Part shown: positions 1 to 6,833 of the stretch, piece by piece
Position numbering within the stretch: position 1 is the stretch's first letter
Layout of the letters: every line of letters starts with the position of its first letter
Source of the DNA: an uncultured Prevotella sp.
GTDB lineage: Bacteria; Bacteroidota; Bacteroidia; Bacteroidales; Bacteroidaceae
Assembly (NCBI GenBank): GCA_900551985.1
Contig: URYG01000080.1
Coordinates: 1-12,679, forward strand
Length of the DNA: 12,679 nucleotides
Reading direction: 5' to 3'
Position numbers and translations under genes: made by a program
Notes under the pieces: model-generated
What the model saw: only the letters and a program-made list of their open reading frames with translations
What the model was told of the DNA's origin: nothing
The model's database searches: none

Positions 1-242
1 GTACTTTCTGGCTTCATACTTTGCCATTGCTTAGCCGCCTTCCTCGGATTACTCACGGATTTTAAACGGAAACTCGACCTGACGGTCGTGGCGATACCCC
101 CTAAAGCTGGAAAAAGCCAGCCTATACGGCGCTAGCCCAATGGCCGTAAGGCCAAATCCGTTTAAATTCCGTGCGTAATCCGTGAAGCAAGAATGTTCCG
201 TTAACTCAGCGTAATCCGATGAAGAAAAACGATGAAGAAGCG
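1..242. other. Non-coding left flank of the galactose block
   Basis: No reading frame here looks like a real gene. Open stretches on both strands run through palindromic DNA and lack any recognisable domain. The region contains the structured palindromic element at about 45-182, a second copy of the core GCGTAATCCG at 209-218, and a 10-bp direct repeat CGATGAAGAA at 217-226 and 230-239. Positions 1-44 show nothing identifiable. It lies just downstream of the galK terminator, so it is outside the galactose transcript unless there is read-through. Confidence 0.6.
45..182. repeat. Structured palindromic element with a 25-bp closing stem
   Basis: Positions 46-70 and 157-181 are inverted repeats that match at 23 of 25 positions; C45-G182 adds one more pair. 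The enclosed 86 bases hold perfect 5-bp hairpins: CGACC/GGTCG (75-79 with 84-88), GCTGG/CCAGC (106-110 with 117-121) and TGGCC/GGCCA (141-145 with 150-154), plus a weaker GGC/GCC (128-130 with 135-137). The third hairpin is closed by GTAA, a GNRA tetraloop when read on the plus strand. The arms carry GGATTAC/GTAATCC and CACGGA/TCCGTG words. From memory, such AATCCGTG-type palindromes occur as dispersed repeats in several bacterial groups. It could be a miniature inverted-repeat element or a structured RNA. No flanking target duplication is visible, and the element type is not identified. Confidence 0.6.
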
Positions 243-278
243 AAAAAAAACTGCAGCTGGCAAACACCAACTGCAGTT
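243..278 (-). terminator. Strong intrinsic terminator of galK
   Basis: On the minus strand a 12-bp stem (267-278 paired with 249-260, one G-U wobble) has a 6-nt loop and runs into eight consecutive T residues (complement of 243-250). It begins about 27 nt past the galK stop codon and is a textbook rho-independent terminator ending the galactose transcript. Confidence 0.9.
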
Positions 279-305
279 CCTCTATATTATAATAATGTGT
301 ATCTA

Positions 306-1466
306 TTAGCAAACCTTGTGAGAACCCTCAGAGATTACTACTGGGTAAACCTCAGGAGCGTGACCATACTTAGCTGTGAACTTAGCGGTAACATCCTCAA
401 CGAACTTGTCGTAGATATCGTCCTTAACCAAGTTGATGGTGCAGCCACCGAAGCCACCACCCATAATACGGCTACCAGTAACACCGTTCTCCTTGGCAAC
501 CTCGTTCAAGAAGTCGAGCTCCTCGCAGCTTACCTCGTATTCCTTGCTCAAACCGTGGTGAGTCTCGTACATCTTCTGACCTACTGTCTCGTAGTCACCC
601 TTCTCAAGAGCATCGCAGACAGCCAATACGCGGTCCTTCTCACCCAATACGAAGTGAGCGCGGCTGTAATCCTCTTCGCCTACCTCAGCGCGAACCTCTT
701 CCAATTGCTCCCATGTGCAATCGCGGAGAGTCTCGAACTTAGCCTCTGGGTGCTTGGCAGCGATGTGCTTAACCACGTTCTCGCAAGAGTTGCGGCGGTC
801 GTTGTATGGAGAACCAGCCAACTCGTGCTTAACCTTAGAGTTAACCAGGCAGAGCTTGTAACCCTTAGGCTCGAATGGGAAGTACTCAAACTCACGGCTG
901 TTGCAGTCGAGACGCATCAACTTACCCTCCTTGCCGAATACAGAAGCAAACTGGTCCATAATACCGCAGTTTACACCTACGTACTTGTGCTCAGTAGCCT
1001 GACCAGCGAGAACGAGATCCCATTTAGAAACCTTGTTGTCGCCGAAGAAATCGTTCAGAGCGAAAGCGAAGCAGCTCTCAAGAGCAGCTGAAGAAGACAT
1101 ACCTGCACCGAGAGGCACGTCGCCATAGAATGCAGCGTTGAAGCCCTTTACATCAACACCCAGAGCCTTCATCTCCTGGCAGATACCGTAGATGTAGCGT
1201 GCCCAAGATGCGCGAGGACCCTCAGGGTCGTTTACCTTGAACTCTACACGGTCCTTCAAGTCGATAGAGTAGAGCATTACTGTCTCTGTTCCGTTAGGAC
1301 GGATCTCAGCCATAATACCCTTATCTACTGCACCTGGGAATACGAATCCACCATTATAATCGGTGTGCTCACCAATGAGGTTAATACGACCTGGTGACAT
1401 ATAGATGTTACCTGTTTTGCCATCAAAGTGCTTGATGAAACGGCTTCTTACTTTTTCGATATCCAT
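306..1466 (-). CDS. galK: Galactokinase
   Basis: Cytoplasmic GHMP-family kinase that phosphorylates alpha-D-galactose with ATP to galactose 1-phosphate, the first committed step of the Leloir pathway. The 386-residue length is normal for the family. Visible motifs in order: the galactokinase signature GRINLIGEHTDY at residues 26-37, the GHMP ATP-binding loop PLGAGMSSSA at 118-127, the catalytic Asp171 in CGIMDQFAS, and the C-terminal glycine motif GGGFGGC at 336-342. The start ATG follows an A/T-rich leader without a Shine-Dalgarno sequence, as is normal in Bacteroidota. The gene is the last of a minus-strand set galM-transporter-galK and is followed by a strong terminator. The upstream transporter is 103 nt away, and that gap contains a hairpin but no convincing promoter, so co-transcription with the transporter is likely. 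galT and galE are not present nearby. Confidence 0.97.
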   Translation of the reverse strand: MDIEKVRSRFIKHFDGKTGNIYMSPGRINLIGEHTDYNGGFVFPGAVDKGIMAEIRPNGTETVMLYSIDLKDRVEFKVNDPEGPRASWARYIYGICQEMKALGVDVKGFNAAFYGDVPLGAGMSSSAALESCFAFALNDFFGDNKVSKWDLVLAGQATEHKYVGVNCGIMDQFASVFGKEGKLMRLDCNSREFEYFPFEPKGYKLCLVNSKVKHELAGSPYNDRRNSCENVVKHIAAKHPEAKFETLRDCTWEQLEEVRAEVGEEDYSRAHFVLGEKDRVLAVCDALEKGDYETVGQKMYETHHGLSKEYEVSCEELDFLNEVAKENGVTGSRIMGGGFGGCTINLVKDDIYDKFVEDVTAKFTAKYGHAPEVYPVVISEGSHKVC

Positions 1467-1516
1467 AATTGTTGTTGTTTAAAAAGTTATTATTAAAGAT
1501 TTGATTATAAACTTGT

Positions 1517-1555
1517 TATTCCCGGACAAATCAAGTTTTGCTTCACCCGGGAATA
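1517..1555. promoter_or_regulatory. Intergenic hairpin between transporter gene and galK
   Basis: TATTCCCGG at 1517-1525 pairs perfectly with CCGGGAATA at 1547-1555 across a 21-nt loop. On the minus strand the stem is followed by ACAAG and no T-run, so it does not look like a simple terminator. It begins 14 nt past the transporter stop codon. A role in protecting the 3' end of the transporter message, in processing, or in weak attenuation before galK is possible; none is shown by the sequence alone. Confidence 0.5.
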
Positions 1556-1569
1556 GATTTTTCCGGAAT

Positions 1570-2916
1570 TTACTCTACAGGGATGTCCTTGTTGACATTC
1601 TTGCAACCTACGAGCGCATAGAAAAGGATGTATGCGATCATGGCGATGATAACCCAGTAAGATGCGATAGGACCTGCAGCCTTAGCTACTGCATCCTGGA
1701 TGAGAGGCATTACACCACCACCAACTACCATCATCATGAAGATACCTGATGCCTGAGCTGTGTATTTGCCGAGACCCTCAACAGCAAGGTTGAAGATTCC
1801 ACCCCACATGATAGAAGTACACAAACCGCAGATGGCGATGAGTACACACTTGGTAGGGATTGTAAATGCAACAACGCCAGTACCATGGTCGTCGAGCTTG
1901 AGAAGACTTGCAATCTCTGAATCACCTGCCAAAGAGAAGTTCAATGTGTTGGCCTCTGGCAAGAAGATGGCTGTGAGCAACAGGAGGATAGCTACTGTTG
2001 AAACTACTGTCATCTGTGTCTTGGTAGAAATGGCGCCGCTGATGAATGAGCTGAGGAATCGGCCGCACATCATGAGCAACCAGTAAACTGCTGCGAAAGC
2101 ACCACCTACAGAAGCTGCACCTGTGAAGTCCATGCTACTGATGTAGAAGATAAGCTGAGCAGGAATACCAATCTCAACACCTACATAGAAGAAGATACCG
2201 ATGACACCGAGTACGCAGTGACGGAAAGACCAAGGACTGTGGTCGTACTGTACATTCTCCTTCTTGATGTTTGGCTCAGGAATAGCTACGAACCAGATAA
2301 TGAAGAAGGCTGCAATGAATACTGCCATACCGATGAAGAGGAGAGGAGCTACGTCGCTCATGCTGGTGTTGGCTGTTACTGTACCTACGAGTACACCTGC
2401 CAACAATGGGGTAAGAGTACCACTCAATGAGTTCAATGTACCACCAATCTGAATGAGCTGGTTACCACGGTTACCACCGCCACCGAGCAAGTTCAACATT
2501 GGGTTTACCACTGTGTTAAGCATACATACGCAGAAACCGCAGATGAACGCACCCAACAGATAAATGATCAGGTTGAGACAAACAGCACCAGAGCTGAGTG
2601 TGAATACTGGGATGTCGTCACCGAAGATACTTGATAAGTACTGGATCATCAAACCGATAGTACCGACTGCAAGTGCGATGAGGGCTGTTTTCTTGTAACC
2701 CTTACTTTCGATCATCTTACCTGCAGGAATACCCATAAAGAGGTAAGCGGCAAAGTTCATGAAGTTACCCATCATGGCTGCCCAAGAGTACTTGAAGCCC
2801 CAGATGTTGCCAAAAGGCGCTCCCATGTTAGTTACAAACGAGATCATTGCAAAGATGAAACACATCGTGATGATTGCAATGATGCGTCCGTTGTTGTTTC
2901 CATTGTTTTGTTCCAT
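1570..2916 (-). CDS. FHS-family MFS sugar:proton symporter (galactose/glucose type)
   Basis: Inner-membrane major facilitator of the fucose-galactose-glucose:H+ symporter (FHS) family, 448 residues with about 12 hydrophobic segments. A short Asn-rich cytoplasmic N-terminus (residues 2-9) precedes helix 1. The loop after helix 2 has the MFS motif-A-like stretch GKMIESKGYKK (66-76). Typical FHS features are NTVVNPMLNLLG (134-145), GGTLNSLSGTLTPLLAG (158-174), and the C-terminal NLAVEGLGKYTAQASG followed by VVGGGVMPLIQD (376-408). A longer hydrophilic insert near 320-350 separates two late helices. Its position between galM and galK makes galactose the most likely substrate, possibly with glucose; the substrate is inferred from context and not from binding residues. 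An intrinsic terminator lies just upstream, so expression depends on read-through from galM or on a promoter not recognised in the 60 nt before the ATG. Confidence 0.9.
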   Translation of the reverse strand: MEQNNGNNNGRIIAIITMCFIFAMISFVTNMGAPFGNIWGFKYSWAAMMGNFMNFAAYLFMGIPAGKMIESKGYKKTALIALAVGTIGLMIQYLSSIFGDDIPVFTLSSGAVCLNLIIYLLGAFICGFCVCMLNTVVNPMLNLLGGGGNRGNQLIQIGGTLNSLSGTLTPLLAGVLVGTVTANTSMSDVAPLLFIGMAVFIAAFFIIWFVAIPEPNIKKENVQYDHSPWSFRHCVLGVIGIFFYVGVEIGIPAQLIFYISSMDFTGAASVGGAFAAVYWLLMMCGRFLSSFISGAISTKTQMTVVSTVAILLLLTAIFLPEANTLNFSLAGDSEIASLLKLDDHGTGVVAFTIPTKCVLIAICGLCTSIMWGGIFNLAVEGLGKYTAQASGIFMMMVVGGGVMPLIQDAVAKAAGPIASYWVIIAMIAYILFYALVGCKNVNKDIPVE

Positions 2917-2978
2917 TGTTTAAACTTGATAGTTGATATTGTTATTATTTAATGTTTATTCTAGTCAGAATTTACCGC

Positions 2979-3027
2979 AAAAAGGAGTGGCTGCCTCGAA
3001 GTTCTCTTTTCAGAGGCAGCAACTCCT
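2979..3027 (-). terminator. Intrinsic terminator between galM and the transporter gene
   Basis: On the minus strand a 15-bp stem (3013-3027 with 2983-2997; one A-G mismatch) has a 15-nt loop and is followed by five T residues (complement of 2979-2983). It starts 22 nt past the galM stop codon and lies 62 nt before the next start codon in the same direction. It should reduce or block transcription from galM into the transporter and galK. Confidence 0.85.
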
Positions 3028-3049
3028 ATCTGATTGTTAGTGATTTAAC

Positions 3050-4135
3050 TTATTTCTCTACACCAAACTTGTAGATGGTCTTCTGGGTGTAAGTCTCACC
3101 TGGACACAATCTGCAGCTTGGGAAGTAAGGGTGGTTTGGTGTGTCTGGGAACTTCTGTGCCTCGAAGCATACTGCGCTGCGGCGTGGGAAGGTTGCACCA
3201 TGCTGACCCTTGAAGTCTGCAAGGAAGTTACCTGTGTACATCTGCATACCTGGCTCGGTGGTGTAAACCTCCATAGTGCGGCAGCTTACAGGATCCTTGA
3301 TGCGAGCAGCAAAGCTCAACTCGCCCTCTTCCTTCTTGTTTAATACATAGTTATGGTCGTAACCAGAACCATTCTTAATCTGCTCATCATCTGCATCGAT
3401 GTCCTGTCCGATTGGCTTTGGAGTGCGGAAATCGAATGGAGTTCCCTCTACCTTCAAGATCTCACCTGTAGGGATAGATGTCTCATCTATAGGGAGATAG
3501 TAGTCTGCGTTAACCTGACAGATGATGTTGTCAATTGTTGGGGTAGGATTAGCAATTCCCTGGATTGAGAAGAACGCATGGTGAGTGAGGTTGCAGATAG
3601 TCATCTTGTTGGTGGTTGCCTGATACTTGATGACGAACTCATTGTCGTCGGTCAAGGTATAAGCCACCCAGACGGTCAATTCACCAGAGAAACCTTCCTC
3701 GCCGTATGGGCTGGTGTACTTCAGAACGACAGCATTGTCGCTCATGCGAGTAGCATCCCAAACATGTGCGTGGAATCCAGTAGGACCTCCATGCAAATGG
3801 TTCTTGCCATTGTTGCATGCTAACTGATACTCCTTGCCATGAAGGGTAAACTTACCCTCCTTAATACGGTTACCGTATCGACCGATGAGGACGCTCAAGA
3901 AAGGCTCAGGTGAGTTGATGACGTCCTGGATGTTGTCGTGACCCTGAACGAGGTTGGCATAGTTGCCGTCCTTGTCTGGCATCATGATAGCTACAACAGC
4001 ACCACCGTAGTTCGTCACGGCAACCTCGTTGCCCTGATTGTTTCTCAACACGAAGAGATCAGTCTTCTTTCCCTGTACTGTGGTCTGAAAATCTTCTCTT
4101 TTCAAACCACACTTGTTAACTGGTTCTGTATTCAT
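3050..4135 (-). CDS. galM: Aldose 1-epimerase (galactose mutarotase)
   Basis: Cytoplasmic enzyme that interconverts beta- and alpha-D-galactose (also glucose), supplying the alpha anomer used by galactokinase. It has 361 residues and no signal peptide, unlike the exported mutarotases found in some Bacteroidota. Family motifs in order: GRYGNRI (85-91), NHLHGG (112-117), NLTHHAFF (182-189) with the catalytic acid His186, GYDHNYVL (258-265), and FEAQKFPD (324-331) with the catalytic base Glu325. The usual NLTNH motif reads NLTHH here, so the Asn just before the catalytic His is replaced by His185. The start ATG follows an A-rich leader within a nested inverted repeat and below a candidate promoter. 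It is the first gene of the galactose block; a terminator follows the stop codon. Confidence 0.95.
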   Translation of the reverse strand: MNTEPVNKCGLKREDFQTTVQGKKTDLFVLRNNQGNEVAVTNYGGAVVAIMMPDKDGNYANLVQGHDNIQDVINSPEPFLSVLIGRYGNRIKEGKFTLHGKEYQLACNNGKNHLHGGPTGFHAHVWDATRMSDNAVVLKYTSPYGEEGFSGELTVWVAYTLTDDNEFVIKYQATTNKMTICNLTHHAFFSIQGIANPTPTIDNIICQVNADYYLPIDETSIPTGEILKVEGTPFDFRTPKPIGQDIDADDEQIKNGSGYDHNYVLNKKEEGELSFAARIKDPVSCRTMEVYTTEPGMQMYTGNFLADFKGQHGATFPRRSAVCFEAQKFPDTPNHPYFPSCRLCPGETYTQKTIYKFGVEK

Positions 4136-4144
4136 AATATGTCA

Positions 4145-4203
4145 TTTTTTTAGTTACTCTACTTTATGTTCTAAAGTAATCTACTGCAAAGTAACTAAAA
4201 AAA
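4145..4203. promoter_or_regulatory. Nested inverted repeat in the galM leader, candidate operator
   Basis: A perfect 14-bp inverted repeat (4145-4158 with 4190-4203, core AGTTACT/AGTAACT flanked by T and A runs) encloses a second perfect 7-bp one, TACTTTA/TAAAGTA (4160-4166 with 4172-4178, 5-nt spacer). It ends 10 nt before the galM ATG and overlaps the candidate -7 box. The T-run precedes the hairpin on the minus strand, so it is not a terminator of folC. A regulator-binding site or a leader hairpin are the two plausible readings. Confidence 0.55.
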
Positions 4204-4218
4204 AATGAATGTGACAAA
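4187..4218 (-). promoter_or_regulatory. Candidate Bacteroidota promoter for galM
   Basis: On the minus strand TTTG (complement of 4215-4218) is followed after 20 nt by TTACTTTG (complement of 4187-4194), one base off the Bacteroidota -7 consensus TAnnTTTG. Transcription would begin near 4180, inside the inverted repeat described above, which fits control by a repressor or activator. Confidence 0.5.
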
Positions 4219-4257
4219 TTATTTAGCAATTATTTGATTTAAAAAAACTAAAAATTT

Positions 4258-5511
4258 TCAGGAGAGCAAATCTGCCACTACATAACTTGAACCGCCAACG
4301 AAGATAAAATCGCCCTTTTCTGCATTTTCTAGAGCTGCATTATATGCTTCTTTTACAGAATGATATAGACTTCCGTGTAAGCCAAGCTTTAATGCAAGTT
4401 CGCTCAATTTCTCTACAGGGATGGCTCTTTTGGTAGAAGGCTGCGTCCAGTAGTATTTTACCCGGTTTTCCAGCTTTTCCGTCAATAGTTGTAATACGTG
4501 CGCCACATCTTTGTCATCCACCATGCCGAAAACGATGTGCTTGGTCTCTGCCTTTACGGCGTTGATCTGCGGTGCAAGGTAGCTCCAACCGGCGAGATTA
4601 TGGCCCGTATCGCAGATGGTGAGGGGAGTATCATTGAGCTTTTCCCATCTTCCGCGCAGACCGGTCAGTTCGCAGACGTGGGCAAATCCTTCACGGATGG
4701 CTTCATCACTGATGGCAAGTTTCTGGCGCAGTATGTGAAGTGCAGCCAGGATGGTCTTCTTGTTGCGCTCCTGATAGGAACCCTTGAGCTCCATATCTAC
4801 ATCGCAGGTTACGCTGTTTTCCAGATGGGTTGCATCGAAGTCTTGGGCAAAAAGGATAGGAGCATTCTCTGCCTTTGCCTTTTTCTCGAATACCGGTCGG
4901 GTCTCCGGGAGGTATTCTCCAATGACTACCGGAATGTCCGGCTTGATGATTCCTGCCTTTTCACCGGCAATCTCGACAAGAGTGTTGCCCAGGAACTGGG
5001 TGTGGTCGAAGCTGATGTTGGTGATGATGGAAAGAATAGGGGTGATGACGTTGGTGCAGTCGAGTCTGCCGCCCAGTCCCACTTCGATGACTGCGTAGTC
5101 CACCTTCTGCTCTGCGAAGTATTTCAGTGCCATGGCTGTGGTGAGTTCGAAGAAGGATGGATGGAGAGGTTCGAAGAATGCACGGTTCTCTTCAACGAAA
5201 TCAATGACATACTGCTCCGGAACGCATTCGCCGTTCACTCGGATACGTTCTCTGAAATCTACCAGATGGGGAGAAGTGTAGAGTCCTACCTTGTAACCCT
5301 GACTCTGGAGAATGGCAGCAAGGGTATGGGAGCTGGAACCTTTGCCGTTGGTTCCGGCTATGTGAATGGTCTTGTACTTCTGGTGAGGATGACCGAAGTG
5401 TTCATCCAGGGCGAATGTGGTCTGCAAGCCTGGCTTGTAAGCCTTCGCTCCTATTTTCTCAAAGACAGGAGTACTGTTGAAGAGATATTCTGTTGTTTCT
5501 TGATAATTCAT
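4258..5511 (-). CDS. folC: Bifunctional folylpolyglutamate/dihydrofolate synthase
   Basis: Mur-ligase-fold cytoplasmic enzyme that adds glutamate to dihydropteroate and/or adds further glutamates to reduced folates with ATP. It has 417 residues, usual for FolC. Seen in order: the P-loop AGTNGKGSSS (52-61), TSPHL (79-83), ELTTAMA (122-128), the metal-binding EVGLGGRLD (143-151) with Glu143, ISFDHTQFLG (166-175) with His170, EKAGIIK (184-190) with Lys185 at the position of the carbamylated lysine, GRWE (287-290), and DTGHN (301-305) in place of the usual DGAHN. Whether it has both activities cannot be told from motifs. It lies between grpE-dnaJ and galM on the same strand, separated from dnaJ by a terminator, so it probably has its own promoter, although none was recognised in the 30 nt between that terminator and the ATG. 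The intergenic gap to galM is 122 nt. Confidence 0.95.
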   Translation of the reverse strand: MNYQETTEYLFNSTPVFEKIGAKAYKPGLQTTFALDEHFGHPHQKYKTIHIAGTNGKGSSSHTLAAILQSQGYKVGLYTSPHLVDFRERIRVNGECVPEQYVIDFVEENRAFFEPLHPSFFELTTAMALKYFAEQKVDYAVIEVGLGGRLDCTNVITPILSIITNISFDHTQFLGNTLVEIAGEKAGIIKPDIPVVIGEYLPETRPVFEKKAKAENAPILFAQDFDATHLENSVTCDVDMELKGSYQERNKKTILAALHILRQKLAISDEAIREGFAHVCELTGLRGRWEKLNDTPLTICDTGHNLAGWSYLAPQINAVKAETKHIVFGMVDDKDVAHVLQLLTEKLENRVKYYWTQPSTKRAIPVEKLSELALKLGLHGSLYHSVKEAYNAALENAEKGDFIFVGGSSYVVADLLS

Positions 5512-5540
5512 TTCCTATATATATAATAATGTGTATAAAC

Positions 5541-5588
5541 AAAAAGAGGCAATCCCAACACCGGCGATAGCCAATGATTGAGATTGCC
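5541..5588 (-). terminator. Intrinsic terminator of the grpE-dnaJ transcript
   Basis: On the minus strand GGCAATC and GATTGCC form the base of a 12-bp stem (5577-5588 with 5548-5559, including two G-U pairs), followed by TCTTTTTG. The loop holds a small GGC/GCC hairpin. It lies about 70 nt after the dnaJ stop codon. The stretch between the stop and this stem also holds a short TCTCC/GGAGA hairpin. Confidence 0.8.
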
Positions 5589-5657
5589 AGTAATCTTTTG
5601 TTTATCTAGAAAGATATTGTTCTCTAGAAATCATTTTCTCCTAATAGTCGGAGAGAG

Positions 5658-6818
5658 TTATTTATTGAAGAGATTCTTGATGCTGTCGAAGAGAGACTTC
5701 TTGGTAGCCTTGTCAGCCTGGAAGTTCTCGCACTCTTTGAACTTTTTCACCAGTTCCTTCTCCTCCTTGTTCAGAGTCTTAGGAATATAGACAGTGATGT
5801 TCACGATGATGTCTCCTCTTCCGTAACCGTATCCCTGGATGGCTGGCATTCCCTTGCCACGAAGGCGAACCTGCTTGCCCGGCTGGGTGCCCGGTTCAAT
5901 CTTGATGGTGGTCTTTCCCTCCATTGTAGGGATTTCTACCTCACCGCCGAGAACGGCTGTTGAGAAGTCGAGTACGAGATTGTAGTAGAGATCCTTGTCC
6001 TTACGCTCAAAGTTCTCGTTCTTTTCTACACGTACAATCACCTGAAGATCGCCGTTTACACCATTGTGCTTACCGGCACCACCCTTTCCTGGAACTGTTA
6101 CAACCATTCCGTCATCTACACCAGCTGGGATGTTGATCTCAACAACCTCCTCGCCAGATACGATTCCGTCACCGCCGCAAGCCTTACACTTGTTCTTGAT
6201 AATGTGACCTTCGCCGCCGCAAGTAGGGCAGGCTGCCTGGGTCTGCATGGTACCGAACATAGAACGGACGGTGCGAACAGTGTAACCAGTGCCGTGACAG
6301 GTAGGGCAGGTCTCTGGCTGAGAACCACTCTCGCATCCTGTACCGTGGCAAGAAGAACATGTTACGTCCTTGCGAATCTTGAACTTCTTGGTGCAACCTG
6401 CGAAAGCCTCTTCCAAAGTAAGCTTTGCCTGTACACGCAAGTCTCTACCTTGGTACTGCTGTGGCTGGGCACTTCCGCCAAATCCACCGAAACCGCCACC
6501 GAATCCACCATGGCCGCCGAAGATGTCGCCAAACATCGAGAAGATGTCGTTCATGTCCATACCTGCGCCACCGCCGAATCCGCCAAATCCTCCCTGAGGA
6601 CCATCGAATCCAAACTGATCATACTGCTGGCGCTTCTGAGGGTCGTGAAGAACCTCGTATGCTTCTGCAGCTTCCTTGAATTTTTCCTCTGCCTCCTTGT
6701 TGCCAGGGTTGCGGTCTGGATGATATTTGATGGCTATCTTGCGGTAAGCCTTCTTAATTTCGTCTTCTGATGCCTGCTTATCTACGCCAAGCACCTCGTA
6801 ATAGTCTCTCTTTGCCAT
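5658..6818 (-). CDS. dnaJ: Chaperone protein DnaJ (Hsp40)
   Basis: Class I (type A) J-protein co-chaperone that delivers unfolded clients to DnaK and stimulates its ATPase. The 386 residues contain all class I regions: J domain (about 1-70) with the HPD motif at 33-35, a Gly/Phe-rich linker (about 71-116) made of GGFGG-like repeats, four zinc-binding CxxCxGxG repeats starting at Cys154, Cys171, Cys197 and Cys211, and the C-terminal substrate-binding domain (about 220-360). Nothing is truncated. The start ATG lies 15 nt after the grpE stop codon, so the two are almost certainly co-transcribed and their products work together with DnaK, whose gene is not in the window. A terminator follows. Confidence 0.98.
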   Translation of the reverse strand: MAKRDYYEVLGVDKQASEDEIKKAYRKIAIKYHPDRNPGNKEAEEKFKEAAEAYEVLHDPQKRQQYDQFGFDGPQGGFGGFGGGAGMDMNDIFSMFGDIFGGHGGFGGGFGGFGGSAQPQQYQGRDLRVQAKLTLEEAFAGCTKKFKIRKDVTCSSCHGTGCESGSQPETCPTCHGTGYTVRTVRSMFGTMQTQAACPTCGGEGHIIKNKCKACGGDGIVSGEEVVEINIPAGVDDGMVVTVPGKGGAGKHNGVNGDLQVIVRVEKNENFERKDKDLYYNLVLDFSTAVLGGEVEIPTMEGKTTIKIEPGTQPGKQVRLRGKGMPAIQGYGYGRGDIIVNITVYIPKTLNKEEKELVKKFKECENFQADKATKKSLFDSIKNLFNK

Positions 6819-6833
6819 TTTTCTCTATATTTT

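Noticed and set aside
45..182. Insertion sequence or integron attC site
   Set aside because: There is no transposase, no target duplication, and no convincing attC core sites; only the palindromic structure is supported.
49..312. Minus-strand frame of 87 codons at the left edge
   Set aside because: It runs through the galK terminator and the palindromic element, and its apparent protein is a translation of hairpins.
219..1091. Long open frame antisense to galK
   Set aside because: It is the complement of a well-conserved galactokinase and has no domain of its own; the codon usage of the sense gene explains the lack of stops.
4145..4203. Terminator of folC
   Set aside because: On the minus strand the T-run comes before the hairpin and an A-run follows it, the reverse of an intrinsic terminator.
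4498..5526. 342-codon plus-strand frame over folC
   Set aside because: It is fully antisense to folC, which has all family motifs; no promoter or recognisable domain supports the plus-strand frame.
6066..6770. 234-codon plus-strand frame over dnaJ
   Set aside because: It is the complement of the Gly/Phe and zinc-repeat regions of dnaJ, whose biased codons keep the opposite strand open.
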